This document shows positions 42,201 through 51,709 of a stretch of DNA of 64,000 nt, piece by piece (position 1 is the first letter of the stretch; each line of letters opens with the position of its first letter). The DNA comes from Echinococcus granulosus. Taxonomy: Eukaryota; Platyhelminthes; Cestoda; Cyclophyllidea; Taeniidae. The position numbers and the translations under genes were made by a program. The stretch spans positions 630,856-694,855 of the forward strand of contig NW_020170382.1 in assembly GCF_000524195.1 (NCBI RefSeq), read 5' to 3'. Below the pieces are notes generated by a model that had not been told where the DNA came from, ran no database searches, and saw only the letters and a program-made list of their open reading frames with translations.

Positions 42201-45200
42201 TCTAGCCAGTAGAGAGGTAGAAGAGGTACCGCATGTTCACTTACTTGTCATCTTTATACAGGTACCGTAGACAGCTCTGTAGCGAACTCTTCCAGGTGGT
42301 TCAAGGCCATGGCAGGTGTCGCTTCAGTTGTTAATGTCATTTCTAGAGAACACGGGAATGTAGTAGTTGCCGAATGTACACGTCATTTTTAACCCTTCCG
42401 TTAAGGGTTGTCATAGACTCTTCTATCCGAAAAACATGCTCTTCTTCAGTGCCGATAAGGTTTATCAGTCAGTAATAGAAATCGAGGTAGATGTCTTTTA
42501 GGTTCGGGCTTGCTTTTCGCAGTGCTTAATGCAGCGTTGCAAGACTTTCCTGACGACGAAAGGAAATATGATACTCGGGAATAATATGTATTGTCGATGT
42601 ACAGAAGGGCTAAGGGCTACTTACCTAGCTCAAAGACCGTGTCCCTCAGCAGAAGTACAAAGGCAGGACTTTAGGTGCCAGCGAAACCAAAGTGAAAAGT
42701 TAAACAATTAAAGTATTACACACCTTCGTGTAGATCACCTAATCCGGTGATGTGTGTCCTTCTAGAACTCAAAACATTGACCAAGAGATAAAAATTTAAT
42801 TCATGAGCGTCTTTAGAATATCGCTGAACTATTGGCCAGCATTAAGCTGATGCAGGTCAGTACGAAGTCGCCGGAGTTATTAAATAATAAAATTGAAAAG
42901 TTTACTTTTTTAGAAGGATTTATTGCCATGCGTATCCATTTGAAAACTACTATGGATGACAAATTTCTTCATCCGGTTGTTGTTAAATAATCTGACACTA
43001 CGACAATCAATTATTTTCAGGTGAATACTGTTTTCCTGGGTTACTATTGTTAATCCAAGACTCATTAGGAAGGCCGAATGTTTGAAAACCCAAGACAACT
43101 TTTTTTATATACTATCGCTTGCTGCATTCATACAATCATCTCAGTGCTGAACCAGTACCTGGAAGGCTACGCCTAAGAAAGATACGTCTATACCACTGAA
43201 ATATCTTTGACCAGATTGCACGTAACTCTCCTGTTTCCCTGTGTGCGCCAACTGCTACAAGTTGCAAATATCCCTCAACATTTGTCATCACTGATCCCAC
43301 AGAATAGTTCATCTATCGTACGACTTCAACCACAGGTCATGTGTGGATGGGGTGTTCAGTACGAAGCAGGCTTGCCACGTGCTGACCGAATGCTCACAGG
43401 AATGCTTGTTGCGGTGTCGACTAAGAGTACGCCACTATGGTCGAGATTGTCACAGACAGACAGGCATCCAAGTGCCTTTGAAGCGTTGGTATTGTTTAAA
43501 TATCTAACTGTGGTTCAGCACCACCTTCCCTCACTGCTCTTTAATGACTGTAAAGAGATCAATGGTATACCGGACTAACTAACGGCGTGCGTCCGACCCC
43601 AAGTATTAGGATGCACTTGGTTTGTACTACTGAGTGAAGCACCACTTTCCTACTTATAGTTTAATGTTCCATTCCACAGAAGCACTTCTCGCGAAAAATT
43701 TAAAACTTGAATTTGAGTTAGAGCGTTTTCGATTAAGAGGGATTGGGCGAGGTATCTGTCATTACAGAGAATGAGTAAGATTTGCATGGGACTACCCTTT
43801 GTTTTAGTTTGCCAAAGACGACATTGAGACATTGGCAGCGATCACAAAGCACTCTTCATCACCCCAAAGCCTATCTACTCTACCACAGTGCTCTTCTGAG
43901 GCCAACACTGACCACAGACTCAGCAACAGTAGTGTCACAAGTTTACACCGGGCGTTGGAAGAGGGCGATCTTAACGCCTCACCGGGTCTGCGAGGCTCCC
44001 AGGAGCACCTGCTTGGGAAAGCTCAGCAGAGTCGATGGTATCTTGCCTCTTCGTCAGCAGGCAGTGAAACCACAGTGGATAATCTCGTTGGGGGGATGTC
44101 GATAATGGCGAAAGTTGGTGAGGGTGAGGAGTCGTTGACCTCGAAGGTTAAGAGGAGCCTCCTATTCTCGTGCCGGGCAGGTAGAGTGAGTTGTCAGCAT
44201 ACAAACCTTTCGATGGACTCGTTTATACCGTCGGTTGAGGAAAAAGAGGCCACAAAGTCTATAAGACGTATCTGTTCCATTGAGCGTGTCAATGAGGCGT
44301 AAGTGAAGTAATTTATTCAGGATTATTTTAATGCTATTTTATAAGTTAAAAGTGGTATATTCTATTTGCCCATTTGACCTGAAAAATCAGTTATTTTGTT
44401 TTGAAACATGCTTTTTCGCTTGCAGCAATTCTGGCGGGTCCCAAAATGAGTTTGTCATAAGTGCGTAGTAAAGAGGTAACCGAATTTCTAGATGAAGCAC
44501 ATGGATCACAATGGTTATTTCGGGGGCTCTTTAAAATCATAATATGTTTAAACCTAATCTTAATCCATGGTTGACAATAATGCAAAAAAATGTTTTTACA
44601 CAGTTACCAAGACGCAACGCGGTTCTAATAGCCTCCCTCTGTTGATAGTTTATGTCACCTACAGCATATATTCGCTTATCACTGATGATCATGTAGCACC
44701 TGAACCAGTCAAAAGCACCCTAAGGCTTACCATTCCGGAGGCAGATGTACTATGCACGTGGAGAAGGGCCAATAGACTAGTTGGATAAAATTTGAATCAT
44801 AGAATGCCCAAAGAGCGCATATTTTAAAGTGTGCGCTTAAATCAAAAAGTCATTCTCCTACTCCTTGTAAAAAATTTTGCCAATTGTTTGCATTCATTTA
44901 TTTGTGGGAGTGCATTGAAGCAATTGTGACTCCTTTTCCCTCAAAATTGAAGCATGTTTTCTAAAATTGTGGATTTAATTGCTTCCTGTCTATTACATCA
45001 CGCACACAACGCGTTTATTTGTCAGAATCTCAAATGTCACATGTCAAAGAGGTCACTGAATACAATGAACTGCCTTAAAATATAGTCCCTAATGGCAAAA
45101 ACAACATGCGATTTGATGAATATCTTATATTTTGAAGGCAAAAAGCCTTCTTAAATAACGCCAAATTTTTGGTAAATTTTGATCGGAAGGGATAATCTTG

Positions 45201-48200
45201 ATATGTTTAAACATGCTCTCTACCAGCGTCACATATTTGTGACACTCCGATCTTATCGTCTGACCCAATGTGACTTCGTTAAATTGTACCACACTCGGAT
45301 TGGTTGAGATAAAAAGAATAGAGAATGTATAATACTCTTCGTCTAAAGATACTGAAAAATTGTTTTAGGCATTCAGCGATTTACTTATGACAAGGTGATT
45401 CACGAGGTGGATAACATCATCCATTGCTACTGATATCCGTCTACCAATTGTCCAGGTAAAGTGTAACATGCATAAATCAGATTTAAAAATGTCAAATAGC
45501 TGAGCTAAATTGTATTTCAACTATTAGGTTTTAACCAAACTCAACCATTTAGCGTCTGCAGCACTATGGCTAGTGTAGGGCCCACAGATTTCCCTGAAGA
45601 CGATGAAAGACAACACTGGGGTAGAACATGCAATGCCGATATGCTGAAAGGCTGAGAAGCTACTGACATGGCCCAAAGCTATGCAGCCCAATGAAAGAAC
45701 AATGGCTAAGCTTTTAGCGCTTGCGAAATCAAAGCGCGGGGTTAAACAAATAACCAAATATTACAAAATATCTCTGTCCTTTTGAGTGTCGTATCCGGCG
45801 CTCCACCTGGTCAGCTCCCCGCATCGGCTATCACAGCGTAGTCAATGCTGCAAGAAAAAAAACACGAGCCAACAGCTCTACTCATCGAATTTACGTGCAA
45901 CCAAAAAGATATTTGACCCAAACTTCACCTATCCCTCCTGGCAATTCTACTGGATCTGGAGATTTGTCCTGTTTAAAAGCACCATTGGGGAAGAGGAATA
46001 TGCAGTCAAGCTCGGATGTCCATTGTTGGTCTTAAGAGCACTGACCTTTAAGCAGTCATTTAATGATTGGCGGGGTGTAAAGCAGTTTCACGGGCACAAG
46101 ATTTTGCATCCGTTCTCCCTCGTTAATTTGTTTTCACTTCAATGTTCCCCAGTCATATCTGTCTGGATTCTGTGCAGCCAGTAGAGAGGTGGAAGAGGTA
46201 TTGTGTCTTCACTTCATTGACGTCCTCGTACAGGTGACATAGTCAGCTCTGTAACCGACTTTTTCAGATGGTTTATGGCTAGCGTTACCTTAGTTGTTAA
46301 TAGCATTCCTGCAGAATACAAAAGTGGGTTGGATGCTGAAGGTAGACTTCACAGATTGTTGATCCATAGCCTGTGGCCTTTTGTCAGACCAAAATTCATC
46401 AAAGGATTTGTCCTTTATGCCACCAATGCAGCACTCATAGACTTTTTCGAAGACGAAAGAAGTCAGCACTAGGTCGGAATGTGTATTCTAGACGTACAGT
46501 AGGGCTGGAAGGCTATGGACGTAACTCACAGTCATAGTTAAACACACATTCGAAGTATTGAGCTAGTGCCTTTTTCACAAGCCTAATGGCCAGAGACTCA
46601 CTCTTCATACCCCTCTCTCCTCATGTACCGCCATTGAAAGAAGCATTTTGAACTACTAAACAGATGGCACGGATCTGGAAATTCCGAATGTATGGGAAAA
46701 AGGCTATCCCATCTGTGTGGGAAAGAGCTGATATTTCTGGGTTGTCTCTTCTGGAAATATTGTTATGCTACCAGCTTTGACCAAGTACAGAATGAACCGC
46801 GAGCCAGAAGCCCCGAAATATCTTCTTCCTCAAAACGAAAATATTCTCGTCCAACTCTACTAAGTGTTGCCTAAAGCTTACGTTGGTCTATGCTAATCTC
46901 CCTAATTTGTTTATTTAAGTAACTTGCCTGTCATTCCATCGCTATAATTTGCGCTGCTAAACCTTGAAACCCTCTAGCAACTAAACTCCATTAAGGCATT
47001 TTACTGTCATGTTAAAAGCATTGTTGAGAAGTGTGACAGATGTACCCACGTCTTGCCTCAATGACCGCTAAACAAAAGTTGAACTTTTAACGTGATAATT
47101 CAATGCGAAATTTATGCAGGCAATATGCGACATGACTTGCGTTTCCAAGCTAGCTTAAACTCAATTTTCACGAGACCTAATCAAGTCACAGCTCTTAGGC
47201 AAATGCATTTTCTTCTCATAATAACCTTTTTAAATTCCGCTTACGCCTTCAATGGGTATGAAATTTTAAGGCTCGACAACCAAATCACAATTTAACTGAG
47301 GGATTTTGGCATTTCAAACAAACCCTTTATATTATCCGGTGAAGAAAATTTACTTATTGCTGTTGAATGAGGGGAAGTTCTTTATGGCCATGTCAATATG
47401 TGGGTTAGTATATTACAATGAGGCACCTCTAAAACCGTAGAATGGCTTGTTATAAGCTTGCAGAGTAGTCGGGAGGCAATAGACATGAACTAGAGCACCA
47501 ATCACAGACCGAAAGCCATCGATTTGGAACAAAAATAACTTGCAGAACTGATTTAAAGAATTACGTCACATTGTAGAAAACTGCCTCAAATTCTCATTTT
47601 CTATAGACGACAACTTAATGTTTGGACTAGTGCTACTTTCCTACCTTGTAATGTGTGAATGGGGTATGTAGCACCCTGACACTTCTCTGAAGACAAAAAA
47701 ATAGATACTTTGGCAAAATATGTATAATCTGCATGCGGTGGGGATTGAGACTATAGCCTGAAGGTCAGATCGTCTGATAGAGGTACACTGGAGGAGCCCC
47801 AAAGCGGCCTGCTACCAAATAATTAGCGCATTACAGGATACACATTTACTATTGTATTGTGGTACTGATTGTTGCATTTTATATTCTAAAATATTTCCAA
47901 AATCAACACTAATTTCTCTACATAAAAAAGGGGTTCCGTTTAACTTTTCGTGAGTGAAGTCTGCGTCACCACAATTCGAGATTAAAAGAAACTGTAAACT
48001 TTGCCTTTAGTTTCATTTATGTGTATTTTATTCATAAAAGAAACAATTTCTTTGAAAGATTTTTAACAGAGTACTCGCAGGCTGGAGTACCACCTCCCAC
48101 ACCGAATCGGACACCTCCTACATGTGATCTCAACCCCGACCCCCTAGTCAATAACAGCAGCGAGCAAAAGGAACTAAAAGTGCTTCTCTTCACACTAATT

Positions 48201-48701
48201 CGCAATGTCCAGGAGATGCGAGCCGATCTACAGTCGCTGGCGACTGAGGTGAGCACCTTACGACAACAGCAGCAGCGACGGCAGCAGTTAATTCGACCTC
48301 TGCGAACACCCATGTCGGAGCCGGATTTGTCGCCCCAACACCACATACCAAAGGCCAGCATCATGAAGCCCTCATCAGCACCAACATCAGCCTATATGGT
48401 GGAGCAATACTCCGGGTCCTCATCGTCTTCCGAGGGCTTGAGTCGTAACGGAAGCCAAAGGACCACCCCTTCTGCCTCTGCTGCCTCAGCTAACTCCCAG
48501 GGCAATGTATTTTTCTCCACTGTGTCTCCACCGTCCCGATGCGTGAAATTTAATTTGCCGGATAAGCCAAAAAAGAATCACAAGGAGAAGCACACTCACA
48601 GGCCAGAAAGACGGTGGAACAGTGGGCAGGTCTCCCCCGATCCCTGTGATGCTTCCGCTACCGTCTGTGCTGCCTCGACGTTGGATGAGTGTAGAAAGTA
48701 G
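9162..48701 (+). CDS. elk: Elk-type (KCNH3/4/8 class) voltage-gated potassium channel, 13-exon gene model
   Basis: This is the pore-forming alpha subunit of a voltage-gated K+ channel, which acts at the plasma membrane as a tetramer. Thirteen exons join with matching phases to 1245 codons plus TAG. Domains: N-terminal cap (residues 1-25), PAS/PAC domain (26-139), Ser/Gln-rich linker (140-333), the conserved RRRSR motif (335-339), S1 (about 398-419), S2, S3, S4 with charges K505, R508, R511, R514 and K518, selectivity filter SVGFGN (605-610), S6 (about 630-645), C-linker and CNB-homology domain (about 650-852), low-complexity tail, and a coiled coil (about 1067-1108). The start [20 protein letters not shown] and the PAS segment [14 protein letters not shown] sequence are near-identical to vertebrate Elk channels and unlike Eag or Erg, so I assign the Elk subfamily. 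The linker is much longer than in human KCNH8. The least certain boundaries are the starts of exon 4 and exon 13. All introns are GT-AG. Exon coordinates are listed separately. Confidence 0.93.
9238..13025 (+). other. Elk intron 1
   Basis: GT-AG intron of 3.8 kb. It contains a GC-richer patch at about 10600-10830 with short overlapping ORFs on both strands and no recognised protein. No repeat module A was seen. Confidence 0.85.
13026..13256 (+). CDS. elk: Elk exon 2: PAS domain core
   Basis: Acceptor TTTTTAG|AC completes His and reads [20 protein letters not shown], then [11 protein letters not shown] and SCSCAFLWG. This is the eag-type PAS domain, residues 26-102. Compared with human KCNH8 one residue is missing in the loop after NAQV. 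The donor is AACG|GTGCGT, phase 1. Confidence 0.95.
13257..16781 (+). other. Elk introns 2 and 3 (either side of exon 3)
   Basis: No RNA gene or recognised mobile element. A 94-codon ORF on the minus strand at 16148-16432 and a 95-codon ORF on the plus strand at 13917-14204 were seen; neither is recognisable. Confidence 0.75.
14815..14925 (+). CDS. elk: Elk exon 3: PAC motif, end of PAS domain
   Basis: The acceptor GTTTGTAG|GA completes Gly. The exon reads [20 protein letters not shown] then [17 protein letters not shown], aligning to the PAC strand of Elk channels ([15 protein letters not shown] in human KCNH8). The donor TCAG|GTAGAC is phase 1. Confidence 0.95.
16782..17452 (+). CDS. elk: Elk exon 4: long low-complexity linker ending in the conserved [13 protein letters not shown]
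   Basis: The exon encodes residues 140-363. The first 190 or so are Ser, Pro, Gln and Ala rich, with a QQQQ run and an eight-serine run, and have no recognisable fold. The end (about 333-350, [14 protein letters not shown]) is the block that precedes S1 in Elk channels. The end GTG|GTGAGT is phase 0. The start at 16782 (AATGTAG|GA) is the nearest AG giving the required phase. The AGs at 16748-16749 and 16739-16740 give the wrong phase, so an unseen tiny exon is the alternative. Confidence 0.82.
20004..20238 (+). CDS. elk: Elk exon 5: pre-S1, S1 and start of S2
   Basis: Acceptor TTTTTTCAG|CTT is phase 0. It reads [20 protein letters not shown], then [20 protein letters not shown] (S1, about 398-417) and [12 protein letters not shown] (S2 start). 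The IPEYKV block matches FPEYKV of vertebrate Elk channels. The donor is GTTG|GTGAGT, phase 1. Confidence 0.95.
22086..22252 (+). CDS. elk: Elk exon 6: end of S2, S2-S3 loop and S3
   Basis: Acceptor TGCTTGCAG|AC. It reads [18 protein letters not shown], then [15 protein letters not shown] (S3, about 473-487). The acidic residues D442, D477 and D485 are those conserved in KCNH voltage sensors. The donor GTG|GTAATT is phase 0. Confidence 0.94.
23154..23355 (+). CDS. elk: Elk exon 7: S4 voltage sensor and S5
   Basis: Acceptor GCCAAG|GCA, phase 0. It reads [20 protein letters not shown] with K505, R508, R511, R514 and K518 at the three-residue spacing of S4, then S5 ([20 protein letters not shown]). 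The donor CACA|GTGAGT is phase 1. Confidence 0.94.
23356..32294 (+). other. Elk intron 7, 8.9 kb
   Basis: The largest intron, between S5 and the pore. It holds a solo module A at 24405-24550. About 30455-30595 shows loose similarity to 40025-40150. No other genes were recognised. Confidence 0.8.
24405..24550 (+). repeat. Solo module A inside Elk intron 7
   Basis: Reads CCGAGTCTTCCCTGAAGACG, then GGCGGAAGTACAAAGGTGGC and GCCTTCAGTGCCCGCAAAAC. It lacks part of the middle of the module and has no core B. Confidence 0.65.
32295..32489 (+). CDS. elk: Elk exon 8: turret, pore helix and selectivity filter
   Basis: Acceptor TTTTAG|GC after an 8.9-kb intron. The exon contains [11 protein letters not shown] (N581-M-T is a possible N-glycosylation sequon, at the place of NNT in human KCNH8), then [25 protein letters not shown] at 605-610 is the KCNH K+ selectivity filter. 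The donor GGAG|GTAAGT is phase 1. Confidence 0.96.
33697..33896 (+). CDS. elk: Elk exon 9: S6 and C-linker
   Basis: Acceptor TTTTTTTTCAG|CT. It reads [20 protein letters not shown], the S6 and inner gate, then the C-linker [20 protein letters not shown]. Both blocks align residue by residue to vertebrate Elk channels. The donor ACT|GTAAGC is phase 0. Confidence 0.95.
34790..35745 (+). mobile_element. A-B-A miniature element in Elk intron 9
   Basis: First A about 34790-34990 (ATGCAGCGTCTTAAGACTCT, CTTCAGTTGTCGTGAAACC), core about 34990-35625 (AAGCGCCGTCTACGGGGCTC, CAGCTAGTAGAGAGATATAG, GTGCCGTAAACAGCTCCGTG), second A about 35630-35740 (CTAAGACTTTTCGGAAAAAG). The second A is internally shortened, unlike the first. 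Confidence 0.65.
36786..37038 (+). CDS. elk: Elk exon 10: C-linker end and CNB-homology domain, first half
   Basis: Acceptor TTTTACAG|ATA. It reads [18 protein letters not shown], then the beta-roll [20 protein letters not shown] and CSGSLEIL. The spacing between GID at the end of exon 9 and FPEEM equals that in human KCNH8, which supports this acceptor. Donor CTGG|GTAAGT, phase 1. Confidence 0.94.
37039..40515 (+). other. Elk intron 10, with assembly gap
   Basis: GT-AG intron splitting the CNB-homology domain, with 100 Ns at 39460-39559. The round number suggests a placeholder gap of unknown size. No genes or module A copies were seen. Confidence 0.8.
39460..39559. other. 100-N assembly gap
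   Basis: Exactly 100 Ns inside Elk intron 10. ORFs drawn across it are artefacts. Confidence 0.98.
40516..40730 (+). CDS. elk: Elk exon 11: CNB-homology domain, second half, with intrinsic-ligand-like FNI
   Basis: Acceptor GACCTTAG|GA. It reads [10 protein letters not shown], then [27 protein letters not shown] and [13 protein letters not shown]. Residues 844-846 (FNI) lie where vertebrate Elk and Eag channels have YNL, the short tail that fills the nucleotide pocket as an intrinsic ligand. The donor CCA|GTGAGT is phase 0. Confidence 0.93.
40731..43807 (+). other. Elk intron 11
   Basis: 3.1 kb. Holds an A-B-A element at about 41640-42720. A 123-codon ORF at 43207-43578 just ahead of exon 12 has no recognised homology or splice evidence. 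An imperfect direct repeat, CAGCACCACCTTCC and AAGCACCACTTTCC, occurs about 120 nt apart near 43516 and 43636. Confidence 0.8.
41640..42720 (+). mobile_element. A-B-A miniature element in Elk intron 11
   Basis: First A about 41640-41825, core about 41825-42520 (GAGTGCCGTCCTCGGCGCTC, CCAGTAGAGAGGTAGAAGAG, AGGTACCGTAGACAGCTCTG, GAGAACACGGGAATG), second A about 42525-42720 (GCAAGACTTTCCTGACGACG, AGAAGTACAAAGGCAGGAC, AAGTATTACACACC). One of the best-preserved copies, without coding capacity. Confidence 0.7.
43808..44298 (+). CDS. elk: Elk exon 12: cytoplasmic tail, Ser-rich
   Basis: Acceptor TTTTAG|TTT, phase 0, gives [20 protein letters not shown] and a Ser-rich stretch to [11 protein letters not shown]. 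It has no recognisable domain; Elk tails diverge here. Reading past 44298 meets TAA two bases later, but AATGAGGC|GTAAGT is a strong donor and the coiled-coil tail lies in the next exon, so I splice here (phase 2). The alternative is a short isoform ending at 44302. Confidence 0.82.
45560..46560 (+). mobile_element. A-B-A miniature element in Elk intron 12
   Basis: First A about 45560-45770 (ATTTCCCTGAAGACGATGAA, GACATGGCCCAAAGC), core about 45775-46425 (GAGTGTCGTATCCGGCGCTC, AGCCAGTAGAGAGGTGGAAG, TTGTTAATAGCATTCCTGCA), second A about 46428-46560 (AATGCAGCACTCATAGACTT, TTCGAAGACGAAAGAAGTC). No coding capacity. Confidence 0.7.
47665..47830 (+). repeat. Solo module A near Elk exon 13
   Basis: Starts TGTAGCACCCTGACACTTCT, continues CTGAAGACAAAAAAATAGAT and ends in GGAGCCCCAAAGCGGCCTGC, like the minus-strand copy at 6865-7005. 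Confidence 0.55.
48011..48701 (+). CDS. elk: Elk exon 13: C-terminal coiled coil and stop
   Basis: The exon contains [20 protein letters not shown] and a heptad pattern into a QQQQ run (about 1067-1108), matching the coiled coil late in Elk tails. It then runs through Ser-rich and Lys/His-rich sequence to TAG at 48699. The start at 48011 (TTTGCCTTTAG|T) is the best acceptor in the needed phase. AGs at 48039-48040 and 48057-48058 also fit the phase and would drop the odd segment [12 protein letters not shown]. The AG at 48068-48069 is out of phase unless another exon intervenes. Confidence 0.8.
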
Positions 48702-48882
48702 CACAGGGTCCATTCGACGTCATTCACGTCTCCACTGTTTGCTCAAGCAGCCTGATGCATGTATGTATGTTCAAATGTGACGTGACGTAAAGTGTGGATG
48801 CCCAACTTTTCCCATTTTTCTACAGCCTTCATTTAGTCACTGATGGCCGCGGGTGTGTGCATTGTACAGCTGCTATTTTATC

Positions 48883-48888
48883 AGTAAA
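48883..48888 (+). terminator. Possible variant poly(A) signal AGTAAA for Elk
   Basis: AGTAAA occurs 182 nt after the Elk stop. No canonical AATAAA was seen in the first few hundred bases downstream. Weak: hexamers of this type are common in AT-rich sequence. Confidence 0.2.
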
Positions 48889-49189
48889 AGGTATCCTACC
48901 TATTACGTCGTGAGTTTGTGGGGATGTAAAACTGTTGTCTTTTACTTTAAATAATATTTTTTACATTCGACCTACTATATTCTTCAGCCTGGCTATGTGA
49001 CCCAGAGTAAAGTGTGACGTTGATTTGTTTTAAGCTAATTTTACCTATTTGTTATTCATCAATTATTTGTTCCCATAATAACTTATTTTTAATCCTTTTA
49101 AAGTAAATCTGAAATATCTTTTGCCTAGAAAACGATTAGCTGTGAATCGTAATACTTTGCTTATTTGTTCAACTGTCAGTGTTGGTAAC

Positions 49190-49350
49190 AGGCCAATGTG
49201 CGGCTCCACCACTGTATCACTACCGGTCAGCCCGGCCTCCTAGCTGTGTCAGTAGCCCCAATCCCCTCTGTCGGTCAACGGTGCGCATTCTGCCCGAGTG
49301 TTGTGTCTCCTTTCATCTTCAGGGAAGTCTCGGGGTGCTACAGTATTTTA
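49190..49350 (-). repeat. Solo module A, minus orientation
   Basis: The reverse complement begins TGTAGCACCCCGAGACTTCC, then CTGAAGATGAAAGGAGACAC and GGGGATTGGGGCTACTGACA. One of the best matches to the 5' end of the module, with a TG start. Confidence 0.6.
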
Positions 49351-50052
49351 GCAGAATGTCCTAGTTACATCCAATCGACGGATATTTAAGTAAGGCTTGT
49401 GTGGAATTTCACACATTTTTTCCTCCGTAAACAATATGCAGATTAGCTCAGGCTCGTGATGTAACACACTCATGCATCGTCATGTGGTACTTATTTCAGC
49501 TTTCCTTCGCCCAGATTCTCAAGCCAGGACATGGTTTTAAGGAGGCGATTTCGAATTTATTAATTTGAGTAGCTTTTTGAGTGCAAACTGCATGCAATTC
49601 GGTGTTTCCTTGCAAGGGGTGATGGTTATTCATCTCCAGTGGTCACCCGACCAGATGGCACGAAAATGTAATGGAGAGGGCTAGTTGAAAGTTTTTGAAT
49701 ATTTTGCGATTATTTGGCCTTGAATAGCATTTAAGTTATTTACATTCTACTAAATGAAGATAATTTGCAAGATGGGAAGGGTTTAATGAAAGCCGAGACT
49801 GTAGCCCCTACGCCTACCGTTGTGGTACTAAAGCCAGTAGTGAGCGGCCGCAGCACGTCGTGGACTAACCCAGGATATCATTTATCCGGTTAGAGGCATA
49901 AAAGACTATGTCATGCGTAAACAAAGTTTCGTCTGCACCAAGAATTATGGCTCCACCTTATGGAATCCCACTCGAATAGCAAGGTGATACAATGCCGAGC
50001 CGTTGTTGGAAATTTGTACAGTATCAAAGTTCCGTGTCAGGCTGTGGGTCTA

Positions 50053-50152
50053 NNNNNNNNNNNNNNNNNNNNNNNNNNNNNNNNNNNNNNNNNNNNNNNN
50101 NNNNNNNNNNNNNNNNNNNNNNNNNNNNNNNNNNNNNNNNNNNNNNNNNNNN
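50053..50152. other. 100-N assembly gap
   Basis: Exactly 100 Ns in intergenic sequence, probably a placeholder of unknown true length. Confidence 0.98.
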
Positions 50153-51709
50153 GTTCCAGTGGTACAGACGTATCTTTCAGTGGTTTAGCCTTTCAGGCAC
50201 TGGTTCAACACTGAGATGATTGTATGAATGCAGCAGGCAATAGTGTGTACAAATAAGGTGAAGTTGTTATCTCTTGAAATAACTGCTTTACTGGTTATCA
50301 GATTTAATTAATATGTCTCAATAGCTGATCTCATGTTGTGGGCAGATAAGGACACAGGAACCATTCTTACGTCGCAGTTTAAAATAAGGTAATCTTGCAG
50401 TTTTTTTCTTTATATGGTATGTATTGTTGAGGTTATTTTGTCGAGTCCTAGTGGTAACTAACATCACTTTCTCACAGATGAATCCGTTTTTCCAACATCT
50501 TCCACCCCATTTACATTGACCTGTATATTGGCTAAGGTTCATCAAATTTTAAATCAGCCATCAAAATAGTCTTGTAAACCCCACAGCCTTTAGTGGGACT
50601 CCTGGTTGAGATTTTGGACTCTCCGCTCCGTATTAGTGCTGTAACATAAAATCACTGGCTTTTCAACCTATGTGGTTTTGATTGCCATCTCAATACTCCG
50701 GCCTCCCGTTGAGGCCACCTCTGTTAACAGCCCACCAGCCGCCGAACTAATTAGAACCTGAGAAAAATCAGGTACAGAGAGAAATTGTTGGATAATGATG
50801 ATTAAAACAATCCTTAGTCTGAAATGTCTGCTTGTCTTAATAATAACTTTTTGAGGTAAAGCCGGCACAGTTCGGACGGAGTGTCAGCAAGGACAGACGT
50901 AAAATAGATCAACAACTTATACGTCGTGGTCACATTCTTACAATAAAATGCACACCACACATCTTACAGACATTCGCCCTCTCCATACTCAGTAATGCTG
51001 GAACACCTAAAATTTCACGGTTTAAAATTGTATTAAATATTATTCAACCCGTATGGTATCTGAAAACTCTCCCTTTTTTTCAAAATTTGGCCTTAACAAA
51101 GTGTTTTTTTGAAATCAATTTTCATTTCTGGCTCCCTCTTAAAGTGCTAATTAGATGTGTCATTCTGAATATGACCACAATGTTTAGATAATAACCGTTA
51201 GAGAATCTGTTTTGCACCAACTGATCTTCAAGTTGGTTAAACTTTGCCCAGCACAAGGTGAAAATTTCTTACCTCCTGACATTTCCCCCATCCTTGCTGC
51301 AGAAGCTTCAGCAAAATAAACTCAAACCGTGTTCACGGTGCTTGGCATTTTGACTGGGAGGTAGGATGAAATTGTAAAATGGGAAAGAGTGAAGTTTTGG
51401 GATTTGAAGGGTGGGATATGTTGAGTGAGGGGAAGTTTGTCTTGAAAAGTGGTTTGCTGTGGTGAAAAATAGCAGGATTCTTAGTCGCAGTGTTTAGTGA
51501 TTTGGGCTTTTAAAGTCCCTAAATGGCTACACTTTTAAGTTTACAGTTTGCATTAGTTATTTTATCTAACAAAACTACTAATTTAGAAAGTTTTCTGTAT
51601 GAAACTCAAATATGAAGCTAAATTGCCATCTCAGGTAGATTTGTGGACGCATGCTTTTGGCTCATACTTTGGCTATCTGATCTCAAAGAATTAGTATTTT
51701 ACTTTCAGC

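Larger units (their letters stand above)
44299..48010 (+). other. Elk intron 12
   Basis: 3.7 kb. Holds an A-B-A element (about 45560-46560) and a solo A (about 47665-47830) that ends about 180 nt before exon 13. Nothing else recognised. Confidence 0.75.

Noticed and set aside
43782..44105. 107-codon plus-strand ORF overlapping Elk exon 12
   Set aside because: Alternate frame of the exon; the other frame continues the Elk protein in phase.
44300..44302. TAA as the true end of the Elk gene
   Set aside because: It lies inside a strong donor, and the family's C-terminal coiled coil is found downstream in a compatible phase. Kept only as a possible isoform.
48032..48364. 110-codon minus-strand ORF opposite Elk exon 13
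   Set aside because: Antisense shadow of the Gln/Arg-rich coiled-coil coding sequence.
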